A stretch of 64,000 nt of DNA from the NCBI RefSeq assembly GCF_015354245.1, contig NZ_JADKYZ010000011.1, forward strand, positions 152,191-216,190, given 5' to 3'. The stretch is from Diaphorobacter caeni. GTDB taxonomy: Bacteria > Pseudomonadota > Gammaproteobacteria > Burkholderiales > Burkholderiaceae_C. The translations under genes were made by a program, and so were the position numbers. The notes beneath the pieces are model-generated. The model did no database searches, was not told the DNA's origin, and was given only the letters and a program-made list of their open reading frames with translations. Positions within the stretch are counted from its first letter, which is position 1, and each line of letters begins with the position of its first letter. Shown here piece by piece: positions 7,889 to 16,842 of this stretch.

Positions 7889-9277
7889 GTGGCAACTTCA
7901 TCGCCAGTTCGGAAGTGGCCCTTGAAGCATGTATCTTTTCGTACTGAATTGATTGAAAATACACCGGTGAGTTCAGTCAGCCCGCCCACTTCCACGGACC
8001 TTCTCTTGCAGCAGCCGCAGATGCGGCTGTTGCTGTCAGCGGCGATTCGTCAGTCGAGCAATGCGTTGATGATCACCAACGCCGACCTGGCGGGCGAGGG
8101 GCCGGTGATCGAGTTCTGCAATTCGGCGCTTTGTGAGATGACGGGGTATGCCGAGTCCGAGCTGATCGGTCGCTCGCCCCGGATGCTGCAGGGGCCGCTG
8201 ACCGACCGGAAGGTGCTGGACGAGCTGCGCGCGTGTCTGGAGACGGGGCGTGATTTTGCGGGCGTGGCGCTGAATTACCGCAAGAACGGTTCGACCTATT
8301 GGCTGGAGTGGAACATCTCCCCTGTCAGAAGCGAGGGCGGAGAGATCTCGCATTTTGTCTCCGTACAGCGCGACATCTCGGACCGGGTGCATGCAGAGCA
8401 GGAGCGCGGGCTTCTGGCGCAGGCCCTGAATTCCAGCAACGACGCGGTTCTGGTGACGGACCGCTGGTTTGGGATCGTGTTCGTCAATCAGGCGTTCGAG
8501 CAGATGTCGGGCTACAGCGCCAGCGAGTTGCTCGGGAAGACGCCCATGTCGACCCTGCGCAGCGGCGCGCATGAGCCGGCGTTCTATGACCGCCTGAAAG
8601 CGGCGCTGGACAAGGGGGATGATTTTCGGGCGACGTTCATCAACCGGCACAAGAACGGCGGCGAGTATTACGCGGAGCAGAGCATTGCGGCGCTGCGCGA
8701 TGGTGAGGGGCAGGTCACTCACTACGTCTGCATCTCCAAGGACATCACGACGCTGGTCCAGCGCGAGAACCTCCTCAAGGAGCAGGCGACGCGCGACCGC
8801 CTGACCAGTCTGCTGAACCGGCACGCGGGAGAAGTGGCGCTGCAGCGCTGTCAGAGCCATGCGCTGGAAACCGGCACGGCTTACGGACTGATCATCGCGG
8901 ATGTCGATTTTTTCAAGCGGATCAACGATGAGCACGGCCACCTTGCCGGTGACCGCGTGCTCAAGCTGGTGGCCAAGGTTCTGCAGGATGGCGTCGGCGC
9001 TTCGGGCGATGTGGTGCGCTGGGGCGGCGAGGAATTTCTGATCATCGTCGGTGCCGTTGCGTCGTCGCGTGATGCGGTGGAACTGGCCGAACGGGTGCGC
9101 GCTGCGGTGGCCGCCTGCGCCGACCCGGCCGTGGGGCATTTCACGCTGTCGCTGGGCGTTGCCAGCTGGTCGGAGCGCGAGAGTGCCGACGCCGTGCTCT
9201 TGCGTGCCGACCGTGCGCTGTACCGGGCGAAGCACGCCGGCAGAAACCGCGTCGTGCTGGATGGGCCGGAGCAGTAG
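7889..9277 (+). CDS. PAS-PAS-GGDEF diguanylate cyclase
   Basis: The 462-residue protein starts at GTG 7889, because no later in-frame ATG precedes the first PAS domain without cutting into it. PAS 1 is at about residues 50-170 (FCNSALCEMTGYAESELIGR) and PAS 2 at about 175-295 (FVNQAFEQMSGYSASELLGK), each with a PAC-like NGxxYWxE or NGGEYYAEQ segment. The GGDEF domain spans about 300-460, with DVDFFKRINDEHGH and active-site GGEEF at 379-383, so it should make c-di-GMP. The residues five upstream of GGEEF are ASGD, not RxxD, so the product-inhibition I-site is absent. No membrane segment is present; the PAS domains probably sense a cytoplasmic or redox signal. Confidence 0.92.
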   Translation: MATSSPVRKWPLKHVSFRTELIENTPVSSVSPPTSTDLLLQQPQMRLLLSAAIRQSSNALMITNADLAGEGPVIEFCNSALCEMTGYAESELIGRSPRMLQGPLTDRKVLDELRACLETGRDFAGVALNYRKNGSTYWLEWNISPVRSEGGEISHFVSVQRDISDRVHAEQERGLLAQALNSSNDAVLVTDRWFGIVFVNQAFEQMSGYSASELLGKTPMSTLRSGAHEPAFYDRLKAALDKGDDFRATFINRHKNGGEYYAEQSIAALRDGEGQVTHYVCISKDITTLVQRENLLKEQATRDRLTSLLNRHAGEVALQRCQSHALETGTAYGLIIADVDFFKRINDEHGHLAGDRVLKLVAKVLQDGVGASGDVVRWGGEEFLIIVGAVASSRDAVELAERVRAAVAACADPAVGHFTLSLGVASWSERESADAVLLRADRALYRAKHAGRNRVVLDGPEQ

Positions 9278-9284
9278 CCGGTTT

Positions 9285-10535
9285 TCAGCGCTTGGATTCG
9301 GGGCGTGAAGGCGTCCGGGTTCGTTTCAGCCAGCGCAGCAGTCCGGTGATGCTCAGCAGCACGATCATCCCACCGCTTGCGGCGATGAGCAGGCGGCCGC
9401 CGAGGCCGAACACCTTTCCGGAATGCACGGGATAGAGCCAGACCAGAAACCGGTCCGCGCCGGTGCCGCTTGCATAGCCGAACTGCGCGCGCAGTTGTCC
9501 CGATCGGTCGTCGATGAAAATCTGCTCGTAACGCACGCGCAACGCCAAGGAGCGAAAGCCGTTTTCCTTGAACGCCACCCGGTAGACGCCGCGCGCGGGG
9601 ATATGGCTCACGTACCAGGGCGCATAGTCCTTCGCGGCATCGGGCAGCTGCTCTTGGGCGAGGGCGATGCCGTCTTCCGGCGACAGACGCGGCAGCGGAT
9701 CGACGCGCGGCGCGGGCGCGGATGCGGGTGCGGTTGGCAGGGTCGTCAACGGATGGGCCGTGACCTTGCCGAAAAGACTCACCAGCGGTTTGAACAGCTC
9801 GTTGCCCAAGCTGAGGTAGATGGCGCTGAAGGCCACGCTTATGCTCACCGCCAGCAGCCACAGTCCGGTGGCGCGGTGCAGGTCGTTGATGAGCCGGAAA
9901 CCGCCGGTGCCGCGCTTGATTTTCCACGCGGGTTTCCAGCGTTCGAGAAAGCCCGGAGACGGCGTTGTTGTGGCGGACGGGCGGGCTTTTCGCAGACGGG
10001 CGGGCAGCGTGAGATACACGCCGGAGAGCGACAGAAACAGCCAGACCAGCGCCACCGATCCGAGCAGCCAGTTGCCCCAGCGGCCCGGCAGCGTGAGCGT
10101 GCGGTGAAAGCGGTTCAGCCACGGCATGAAATGCGCGCGATCGCCCTTCCATTGCCCCCACTTGCGGGTGCCGAGGATGGTGCCCGTACCCGGGTCCACC
10201 AGCGCGCGGTCGAAATCCAGCACCGCCTTGGAAGCCCGACCGCCTGGGCTGTCGGTGCCGCGCGCGGCGACCTGCACCTCGATGGCCTGCCCTGCTTTTC
10301 CGTCCAGCGGCAACTGGGTCACGCTGATGCGCGGGTCCTGGGCTTCGATCCGCTCGATCAGAGCGCTGGCCGTCATCACCGGCGCTGTGCTGGCGGTGCA
10401 AAAGAGCTGAGGATTGAGCCAGGCGTCGATTTCATGCTCGAACGCGAGCAGGCTGCCGGTGGCGCCGCTGACGACGAGAAAAAGGCAGATCGCGAGGCCG
10501 CACCAGCGGTGCAGGCTGCGCAGCAGACCACGCAT
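9285..10535 (-). CDS. PepSY-domain membrane protein of a siderophore-uptake locus
   Basis: The start at ATG 10535 puts the gene 11 bp after the TonB-receptor stop. The longer open frame overlaps the receptor and is not used. The 416-residue product begins MRGLLRSLHRWCGLAICLFL and has four transmembrane helices (about 8-30, 150-175, 205-230, 370-395) enclosing a large periplasmic region with PepSY-like segments. Paired histidines occur in LNRFHRTL and INDLHRATG, as in the PiuB/YfmS-like PepSY-TM proteins next to TonB receptors. Such proteins are proposed or shown in some systems to be inner-membrane reductases for ferric siderophores. It is the last gene of the fecI-fecR-receptor run. Confidence 0.88.
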   Translation of the reverse strand: MRGLLRSLHRWCGLAICLFLVVSGATGSLLAFEHEIDAWLNPQLFCTASTAPVMTASALIERIEAQDPRISVTQLPLDGKAGQAIEVQVAARGTDSPGGRASKAVLDFDRALVDPGTGTILGTRKWGQWKGDRAHFMPWLNRFHRTLTLPGRWGNWLLGSVALVWLFLSLSGVYLTLPARLRKARPSATTTPSPGFLERWKPAWKIKRGTGGFRLINDLHRATGLWLLAVSISVAFSAIYLSLGNELFKPLVSLFGKVTAHPLTTLPTAPASAPAPRVDPLPRLSPEDGIALAQEQLPDAAKDYAPWYVSHIPARGVYRVAFKENGFRSLALRVRYEQIFIDDRSGQLRAQFGYASGTGADRFLVWLYPVHSGKVFGLGGRLLIAASGGMIVLLSITGLLRWLKRTRTPSRPESKR

Positions 10536-10546
10536 GCGCCGGCTGC

Positions 10547-13105
10547 TTACCAGGTGTGCGCGTAGCTCACGCGCAGTGCGGCTCCGGCGGCGGGCAGGTG
10601 GCTGGTATTGTTGTTGTTGCGAAGCAGCTGGCTGTACAGCGGGTAGTACTTGCGATTGAACAGGTTCTCGATGCCGACGGAAACGCGATTTTTGGGATCG
10701 ATCTTCCATTGCGAGATAAGGTCCACCGTGGTGTAGCCACTCGCGTCATACCGGCCGAAGCTGGTCTTGCCGTTCAGACGGTAGTCCTTCGAGGAAAAGG
10801 ACGTGGCCTGCAGGCGATGGTTCCAGCGGGTGCTGGGGCGGTACTCGACGTAGGCCGTCAGTTTGAGCGGAGGGATGCGGTAGCCGGTCATGTCCTGATA
10901 GCTGCTTGCGCCCTGTGGCAGTTCGCGGCCCTTCATCCAGGTGAAGCTGCCGCCGACGCTCCAGTGGTCGTCATCGCTGAAGTAGTCCACATTGCCTTCA
11001 AGACCAATGACCTTTTCCTTGGTGCGCAGCAGGCTCAGGCCATTGTTGAAGCTCTGCACGGCCCCCAGATCGGATTGCGACTGGAACGCGCTGAGGCCGC
11101 TTTGCACATTGCTGAACTTGCCGCGCCAGCCGATTTCGTAGGTGTTGGTCTTCACCGCCTGCAGATTGGAATTGCCAAGGTTGAAACTCGGCGTGGCATT
11201 GCGCACCACGATGCCGATGTCCGGCAGCTCGAAGCCCTGGCTGTAGGACGCGTAGAGTTCCTGGCCCTTGCTGAGACTGAGCACCGAGCCCAGATTGAAG
11301 CTCCACGAGCCGTAGTTCACCGTGCCGCCTCGGACCATCTGGGGGCTGGCCGCGCGTGATTGCGACAACGGGGTGAAATCGTTGAAGCTGGCCCGCGCGC
11401 GGTCGTAGCGCGCGCCGCCTTCGAGTGACCACTGGTCGCTGAACTTGTGCTGCAGTTGCGCAAAGGCGCCCATGCTGCGCGTGGTGACCTCCGGCATGTA
11501 GATCATTCGGCCTGTCTTGTTGAACACCAGGCCGCCGCTGGCGTCATAGGCCACGGGGTCGAAGATGTCGATCGGCATGTCGGTGCGTTCGTGGTTGAAG
11601 TCGGCACCCCAGATCAGCAGCGATTTCTTTTCCTCGCCGAGCGGTGTCTTGATGGTCAGGCGGCCGCCGAACACATTGGAGTTCTGCATGGCCTGATCGA
11701 TGTTGGCGCCGCGAACCGGCACGGCGCGGGCGTCGAACGGCGCGAAGCGGGTGAAGAAATCGCGGTAGTACAGCTGGGCGGCCAGCGTGCTGCCCGCGAT
11801 GTTGCGGTTTTCATAGTCCAGACCCAGCATGGTGTTCTTGATCTGGTTCTGATCGGCCAGTTGCAGACCCTTGATCGGGCGCGCGGCCACGGACCCGGCG
11901 GGCAGCTTGGCGACCGACGGGTCGGAAGCGTAGTCGGTGCTCTGCTGCGCGTCGTAGCGGCTCGCGGAGATTTGGATGCGCTGGTCGGCGTCGAGCTTGA
12001 AGCCCACCTTGGCAGCGGCGTTGTAGATGTTGGAGTCGAACATGTCGCCCTGGCTCGGCTCGGGCGCGATGCGGTGGCCGTTGGCGTCGAACGAGGCGCC
12101 GACGTGCTTGGCGCCGAGGCTCACCGAGTAGTCGACCACCTCGCCTCCACCGGAGAGGTAGTGCTGCACCTCGCCGCCCAGCCCTGCGGCGCGCAGCTTG
12201 GACAGGGGCGCGACGCCGGTCACGACCGTTTCCGCGCGCGTTTCGCCGGACGGGCGCTTGGTGCGGATCGAGACGATGCCACCCGCCGCGCCACTGCCGT
12301 AGATCGCGCTGCTGCCGCGCAGCACTTCCACTTGTTCGATGTCTGCGGCGCTGATGTTGGCGAGGTTTCTCGACGAATCGCGATTGGTGTTCAGCGGAAT
12401 GCCGTCCACCAGCACCAGCATGTTGCGCCCGCGCAGGGTCTGGCCGTAGTCGGTGATCGTGTGGCTGGAGTCGGCCATGCCCGGCACCACTTTGCTGAGC
12501 ACCGTGGCGAGGCTGTCGGAGCCCTGGCGCAGCTGCTCGATCTGTTCGCTCTCCAGAATCGTCACCTGACGCGCCGGGGCGGTCAGATTGTTCTGGGTGC
12601 GTGCGGTGACCGTGACAGCGGCCAGTTCCGGCGCGTCGGCGGAGGTCATCGCGGGTGCCGCGCTCGCTGTCGGCGCGATGGGAGCCACCGTGTTGGAAGA
12701 CGTCTTGGGTGCGGCGGTCTCGAGCGTGTAGTTGAGCTTGCCGACGTGGCGCACGCGTAGCGCGGTCTTGTCGAGAAGCCGTGCGAATCCGCCATCGACC
12801 GAATGCGCGCCGGACAGCCCGTCCGTCGTGAGGCCGCTGAGCTTGTCGAGATCGACGCTCAGATTCACGCCCGCCTGCCCCGCGAACTGGATCAGCGCGG
12901 GGCCGAGCGGACCGGCTGCGATCGCATAGGACTTGTGGGCTGCGGCACTGGTGGCATCCGCCGACTGCGCAAGCGCCCACTGCGGCTGCAGGGCCGCGAC
13001 CCCGAACAGCGCCACCAGCGCGCCGCGCACGGCCAGATGGGTGGCCGTGGGGCGATGCTTTCTCTGGGCGGAAGTTGCAGTGGGATGGGCGCTGGGTTGG
13101 TGCAT
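10547..13105 (-). CDS. TonB-dependent receptor with signalling (STN) domain
   Basis: The 852-residue receptor begins at ATG 13105, with GAGG upstream. A long signal peptide is followed by ALAQS cleavage. An STN signalling domain occupies about residues 60-120 (YAIAAGPLGPALIQFAGQAG), then comes a TonB-box/linker region, a plug with VTVTARTQ...LRGRNMLVLVDGIP and EVLRGSSAIYGSGAAGGIV, and a 22-strand barrel ending in an aromatic residue (SYAHTW). The STN domain and the adjacent FecR/FecI genes make this a FecA-type transducer: substrate binding signals across the outer membrane to the ECF sigma. The ligand is unknown. A ferric siderophore is the default, but a corrinoid is possible given the riboswitch operon upstream. 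Confidence 0.94.
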   Translation of the reverse strand: MHQPSAHPTATSAQRKHRPTATHLAVRGALVALFGVAALQPQWALAQSADATSAAAHKSYAIAAGPLGPALIQFAGQAGVNLSVDLDKLSGLTTDGLSGAHSVDGGFARLLDKTALRVRHVGKLNYTLETAAPKTSSNTVAPIAPTASAAPAMTSADAPELAAVTVTARTQNNLTAPARQVTILESEQIEQLRQGSDSLATVLSKVVPGMADSSHTITDYGQTLRGRNMLVLVDGIPLNTNRDSSRNLANISAADIEQVEVLRGSSAIYGSGAAGGIVSIRTKRPSGETRAETVVTGVAPLSKLRAAGLGGEVQHYLSGGGEVVDYSVSLGAKHVGASFDANGHRIAPEPSQGDMFDSNIYNAAAKVGFKLDADQRIQISASRYDAQQSTDYASDPSVAKLPAGSVAARPIKGLQLADQNQIKNTMLGLDYENRNIAGSTLAAQLYYRDFFTRFAPFDARAVPVRGANIDQAMQNSNVFGGRLTIKTPLGEEKKSLLIWGADFNHERTDMPIDIFDPVAYDASGGLVFNKTGRMIYMPEVTTRSMGAFAQLQHKFSDQWSLEGGARYDRARASFNDFTPLSQSRAASPQMVRGGTVNYGSWSFNLGSVLSLSKGQELYASYSQGFELPDIGIVVRNATPSFNLGNSNLQAVKTNTYEIGWRGKFSNVQSGLSAFQSQSDLGAVQSFNNGLSLLRTKEKVIGLEGNVDYFSDDDHWSVGGSFTWMKGRELPQGASSYQDMTGYRIPPLKLTAYVEYRPSTRWNHRLQATSFSSKDYRLNGKTSFGRYDASGYTTVDLISQWKIDPKNRVSVGIENLFNRKYYPLYSQLLRNNNNTSHLPAAGAALRVSYAHTW

Positions 13106-13341
13106 GGCTAGGGATCCTCGGGAATCAATGTGTGTACTTGAAGCACATGTCAGGCGAGATCCGAAAACCGGACAGCTTTCGAGCAACTGTTACAAATTAG
13201 TGGCCGATGCCGCTGTGCGCCGTCCGCAGCGCGTGAAACTGGCACGACATAGGCGACGGCTGCAGCAAATCGATTCAGGGAAATTTGCAGTGACCCGTGC
13301 CCCATGCAACCGGCGCGGCCCAGACGAGAGCAGCCGCGCAA

Positions 13342-13419
13342 GGGCCGCCCCGCCGCGCTGGCTGCGTCCCCCTCCCGCGAAGCGAGAGAGGGGGAAGGCG
13401 CGAAGCGCCTCAGGGGGTG
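13342..13419. repeat. REP-like GC-rich intergenic element
   Basis: Between fecR and the receptor gene (318-bp gap) lies a dense palindromic block: GGCGC-GAA-GCGCC, a CCCCCTC/GAGGGGG pair around GCGAAGC, and a trailing CAGGGGGTG. Similar mosaic elements (CCCCCTGAGGCGCTTCGCGCC on the minus strand, here split across the stem) are scattered in Comamonadaceae genomes; that is from memory of the family. It may stabilise or attenuate the fecR-receptor message. The remaining 13106-13341 shows no gene. Confidence 0.6.
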
Positions 13420-13423
13420 AAAT

Positions 13424-14377
13424 TTATCTGCGGGCCACGCGCACCCACCAGCGTGTGCGTTCGTGGAGCTTCACCGGCAGCGACTGGGTCAGCAGTTCGA
13501 GCACGCTGTCCGTGTCCTGCACTTGGAACGCACCGGACACGCGCAGGTCGGCGGCGTTGGGGTCGCACTGCAGGACACCTTCGCGGTAGCGCGCGAGCTC
13601 CTGCAGAAAATCGGCCAGCCGCATGTTGTTGGCGTACAGAATGCCCTGCGTCCACGACGGTGCTTCGGGCGATGCGGCAGTCACCGGCTGGATGGCGCGG
13701 CTGTCGAAGCGCGTGCGTTCACCGGCGCGCACCACCACGGTGTCGCCGGATTCGTCCGGCGTGATCTTGACGGCGCCCTGCAGCACAGTGAGTTCCGTGT
13801 GGCGTTCGTGCTTGCGAACGACGAAGCGCGTGCCCAGCGCCTGCATTTGGCCTTCATCCGTGCGTACGATGAAAGGCGGCGCGTTGCTGTCGGCGGGATG
13901 CGCCGTCTCCACCAGGATCTCGCCCGCGTATTGGCGCAGCAGCCGGGATTCGGCGGTGAACACCGCGTTGACCGACGTGCCGGTGTTGAGTGTCAGCCTG
14001 CTGCCGTCGGCCAGCTGGATGCTGCGGCTCTCGCCCTTGGCGGTGCGGAACTCCGCATTCCACATGTCCCACGGCAGATTGCGGTAGGCGAGCCAGCCCA
14101 GCGTCGGCGCGAAGAGGGCCAGCGCGGCCGTCCGCAAGACTTGCCTGCGGGCGGACAGCGGACGCGGGCGACCGAGCGTCGACATGCCAAGGCCTTTGGG
14201 GATGGCGTCGAACTGCTGCTTCAGCGCCTGCGCGCGCTGCCACATCTGCTCATGCTCGGCGCTTTGCTGGCGCCAGCGATCAAGCGCGGCCTGATCGGCT
14301 GCGGAGAAGTTCGACGCCCCCTGCCGGGTGACCCAGTGCACGGCTTCGTCAATGATGCTCGCGGTCTTGCGCGTCAT
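13424..14377 (-). CDS. fecR: FecR-type anti-sigma/sigma-regulator protein
   Basis: The 317-residue protein starts at ATG 14377, overlapping the sigma-factor stop by ATGA. It has an N-terminal cytoplasmic FecR_N segment (DEAVHWVTRQ...DRWRQQSAEHEQMWQRAQAL, about 8-65), a single membrane helix near 90-108 (AALALFAPTLGWLAY), and a periplasmic FecR domain (RTAKGESRSIQLADGSRLTLNTGTS, about 125-220). A C-terminal STN-contacting region follows (LAYANNMRL-like, about 245-310). It should sit in the inner membrane and relay the receptor's signal to the neighbouring ECF sigma. Confidence 0.93.
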   Translation of the reverse strand: MTRKTASIIDEAVHWVTRQGASNFSAADQAALDRWRQQSAEHEQMWQRAQALKQQFDAIPKGLGMSTLGRPRPLSARRQVLRTAALALFAPTLGWLAYRNLPWDMWNAEFRTAKGESRSIQLADGSRLTLNTGTSVNAVFTAESRLLRQYAGEILVETAHPADSNAPPFIVRTDEGQMQALGTRFVVRKHERHTELTVLQGAVKITPDESGDTVVVRAGERTRFDSRAIQPVTAASPEAPSWTQGILYANNMRLADFLQELARYREGVLQCDPNAADLRVSGAFQVQDTDSVLELLTQSLPVKLHERTRWWVRVARR

Positions 14378-14946
14378 GCAGCGCACTCTGTCGAATTCAG
14401 CCTCGCGCACAGGCATTGCTTGAAGCCCTGCGCGATGTAGCGGGTGACGGTGCGCAGACTGACCTGCAACTGCGCCGCGATCTCCTCGTACGCAAGCCCG
14501 TCGAGCTGCGCGAGCAGGAACGCGGTGCGGACCTTGTCCGGCAGCGCATGGAGCAGGGCGTCAAGTTCCAGCAGCGTCTCGAGCAGAATGGCCTGATCTT
14601 CGACGGACATGGTCGCCGCCTCGGGCAACTGCTGCAAGGACTCGAGGTAGGCCCGCTCCAGCGAGCGGCGCTCCAGGTGATTGGCCAGCATGCGCTTGGC
14701 CATGGTGGTCAGATAGGCGCGCGGCTCGCGGATCTCCTCGAGGGCCTGTGACGCCCGCATCTTCCACATGCGCATGAAGACGTCCTGCGCGATGTCCGCC
14801 GCGTCCCCGCCGTGACCGAGCCTGCGATGCAGCCACGAGAGCAGCCATGGGTTGTGCTGCACGTACATGCTGCCGAGCGTGTGGCTTGCAGAGTGGTCGG
14901 CAGGTGAGATCACGGCGGGTCCTCGGGTTGATCGGGCTGGGTTCAA
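14374..14946 (-). CDS. fecI: FecI-type ECF sigma factor
   Basis: The 190-residue protein has ECF sigma region 2 at about residues 28-95 (DAADIAQDVFMRMW, then a REPRAYLTTMAKRMLANHLERR segment) and region 4 at about 125-180 (LPDKVRTAFLLAQLDGLAYEEIAAQLQVS, a helix-turn-helix). Length and neighbours (FecR, then an STN receptor) place it in the FecI/PvdS iron-starvation group. The start at 14946 lies just downstream of a Fur-like operator at 14962-14982. This suggests iron-repressed transcription plus ligand-dependent activation of the receptor operon. Confidence 0.94.
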   Translation of the reverse strand: MNPARSTRGPAVISPADHSASHTLGSMYVQHNPWLLSWLHRRLGHGGDAADIAQDVFMRMWKMRASQALEEIREPRAYLTTMAKRMLANHLERRSLERAYLESLQQLPEAATMSVEDQAILLETLLELDALLHALPDKVRTAFLLAQLDGLAYEEIAAQLQVSLRTVTRYIAQGFKQCLCARLNSTECAA

Positions 14947-14961
14947 CCTTTTATTTTACAT

Positions 14962-14982
14962 AAATGATATCTATTCTCATTA
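14962..14982 (-). promoter_or_regulatory. Fur-box-like operator upstream of fecI
   Basis: An AT-rich island in otherwise GC-rich DNA holds an imperfect palindrome AATGATATC-T-ATTCTCATT within the 66 bp between the OprD-porin stop and the fecI start. The AATGA/TCATT arms match the 7-1-7 pattern of Fur sites. The orientation fits repression of fecI by iron-loaded Fur. Confidence 0.65.
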
Positions 14983-15012
14983 AAACCCCGAAGAGGACGC
15001 AGCCTTGCACGC

Positions 15013-16341
15013 TCAGAAGATGGTCATCGGCATCTCCGCGAGCAGTCTGATTTGATCCATGTTGGATTCGCCCTGCGCCTTGTTCACGCGGTGAACGCCG
15101 TAACGCAGCTGCAGCGACAGGCCTTTGGACCATCCCTCCTGAACCACGTAGCGCATGACCATGTCGCGTTCCCAATGTTTGCCCTGTGTGCCGCTGTAGC
15201 CGAGGTAGTTGGCGTAGACGGTGTTGAGGCGGCTGTTGTCTATGCCCGATCCTCGTGTGTAGGCCACGCCTGCGCTGAGGCCGGGCGTCACGAGTGCGCC
15301 GAGGTCCACGTCGTACTTGAGCTGCCAGGAGGCCTCACGCGGGCCGTTGAAATCGGAGAGCTGCATGGCGTTTTCGAGCCAGATGGAGCCACGGTTGGCG
15401 TAGTCGAACGGGTTGTCGCCGTTGACCTGCTGGTAGCCAAGGCCGAGCGTGTGCGGGCCGAAGGCGTAGGCGCTCATCAGGCTCCAGGTTGTGGTGTCGA
15501 GCGCGCCGGACTTCGCTTTTCCGGTGTCGCGGCTGCTGTACAAATTCAGGCTGAACGACAGCGCCTTCTTGTCTGCAATGGGTAGTTTGTAGAAGCTGCC
15601 GAGATACCAGGTTTTCCAGTTGTCTTCGTATTCACCCCAATAACCCGTGAGCGAGAGGTTTCGGAGAGGCGTGTTCCAGGTGCCTCCGGCAAACAGGAAA
15701 GAATCGCCGCTGGCGCCGGAGTAGTTGGCCTGCAGCCTGTTGCCGTTCTTGCGGGCGCTGCGATCGGCCCATGCCGTGAAGCGTCCGGCCTGCAGCGCCA
15801 GCGTGGGAATGTCGGCGCTGGTGATGAGCCAGCCCCGGTTGGTTTCCGGCAGCAGACGGGTATCGGACGAACTGAAGATCGGGTTCTTGGTGCGCATCTC
15901 TCCCCATTTGAATTCCGTGGAAGAAACGCGTGCCTTGAGCGCACCGCCCATGCGGCCGAAGCTGTCGGGGATGGCCAACCCATCCTTGGCGACATAGCGT
16001 GGTGTGGAGCGGGCGGAGTCGGCATCTGTTCCCAGATTGACGGCACCGTATGCGTGGGCATCCACGCCGAATCCGATGGGTCCGCGTGTGTAGCCCGACT
16101 GGAAGTTGAGCATCAGGCCATAGGCGCTTTCGCGCGCCTGTGTCTTTCCGCGTTCGCCGTTGGCCGCGCGAAAACTGCTGCCATTCTGGTAGTCCAGCCG
16201 CTCGAAGACATAGCGGTTGAGCAGGTTCAGGTGGCTGCCTTCGAGGAAGCCCTTGGCATTGTCCTGTGCGGCCAGCGCGGTGTTGCCACTGCAACTGATG
16301 GTAGCCATCAACGCGGCGAGGAGGGGACTTTGGAGTTTCAT
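15013..16341 (-). CDS. OprD-family outer-membrane porin
   Basis: The 442-residue protein starts at ATG 16341 (MKLQSPLLAALMATISCSGN, signal peptide ending near ALAAQ). The mature N-terminus FLEGSHLNLLNRYVFERLDYQNG and the pattern RTKNPIFSSSDTRLLPETNRGW followed by alternating amphipathic strands match the OprD/OpdK family of substrate-specific 18-strand porins. These take up small organic acids, basic amino acids or other solutes. It starts 37 bp after the pseudoazurin stop and so probably belongs to the riboswitch-led operon. Its substrate is not determined. Confidence 0.88.
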   Translation of the reverse strand: MKLQSPLLAALMATISCSGNTALAAQDNAKGFLEGSHLNLLNRYVFERLDYQNGSSFRAANGERGKTQARESAYGLMLNFQSGYTRGPIGFGVDAHAYGAVNLGTDADSARSTPRYVAKDGLAIPDSFGRMGGALKARVSSTEFKWGEMRTKNPIFSSSDTRLLPETNRGWLITSADIPTLALQAGRFTAWADRSARKNGNRLQANYSGASGDSFLFAGGTWNTPLRNLSLTGYWGEYEDNWKTWYLGSFYKLPIADKKALSFSLNLYSSRDTGKAKSGALDTTTWSLMSAYAFGPHTLGLGYQQVNGDNPFDYANRGSIWLENAMQLSDFNGPREASWQLKYDVDLGALVTPGLSAGVAYTRGSGIDNSRLNTVYANYLGYSGTQGKHWERDMVMRYVVQEGWSKGLSLQLRYGVHRVNKAQGESNMDQIRLLAEMPMTIF

Positions 16342-16378
16342 TCTGAGGGGCGCAGGAGGCGAGGAAGCGGCGTACCGC

Positions 16379-16828
16379 TCAGTGGGCAGACGCTGCGCGC
16401 GACGCGATCGCCTGGAAGCGCTGCCGCGCCTGATCCGGCGCTTCGCCCGGAATGGACATCGCGGACAACGGCGCATCACCCACCTGAATGAGCATCACCA
16501 TGCCCATGGCGTAGTGGGGCGAGCACTTGATGCCGTAGACGCCCTTCTCGTTCAGGGTGATCTCGATCTCTTCGTTGATCTTGCCGACGAAAGCAGCGGC
16601 GTTGGCGGGCAGCATGCCTTCCACGGTGGCCGCGTTGTGGCCGGTGCTGGAAGCCAGATACTTGACGGTGTCACCCGGTGCGATCTTCAGCAGCTCCGGC
16701 TCATAGGACATGGCGCCATGTGGCCCGCGATTGAGCATTTTGACTTCGAAGGTTTCGGCAAAAGCGGCGGTGGCCAGGCCCATGCTGAGAAGGGTCGCGG
16801 CCAGTCGGGTGATGGTTCGTGTGGGCAT
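16379..16828 (-). CDS. Pseudoazurin (type I blue copper protein)
   Basis: The 149-residue precursor starts at ATG 16828 (MPTRTITRLAATLLSMGLAT) and is cleaved near AFA|ETFEVKM. All four type I copper ligands are in place with pseudoazurin spacing: His64 (STGHNA), Cys102 and His105 (GIKCSPHYAMGM) and Met110. It is a periplasmic electron carrier; family members donate electrons to nitrite or nitrous-oxide reductases. No denitrification gene is in the window. Instead it lies 14 bp after an ABC-importer ATPase gene in an operon headed by a cobalamin riboswitch, which is an unexpected setting. Confidence 0.94.
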   Translation of the reverse strand: MPTRTITRLAATLLSMGLATAAFAETFEVKMLNRGPHGAMSYEPELLKIAPGDTVKYLASSTGHNAATVEGMLPANAAAFVGKINEEIEITLNEKGVYGIKCSPHYAMGMVMLIQVGDAPLSAMSIPGEAPDQARQRFQAIASRAASAH

Positions 16829-16842
16829 GATGGGCCTTGAAT

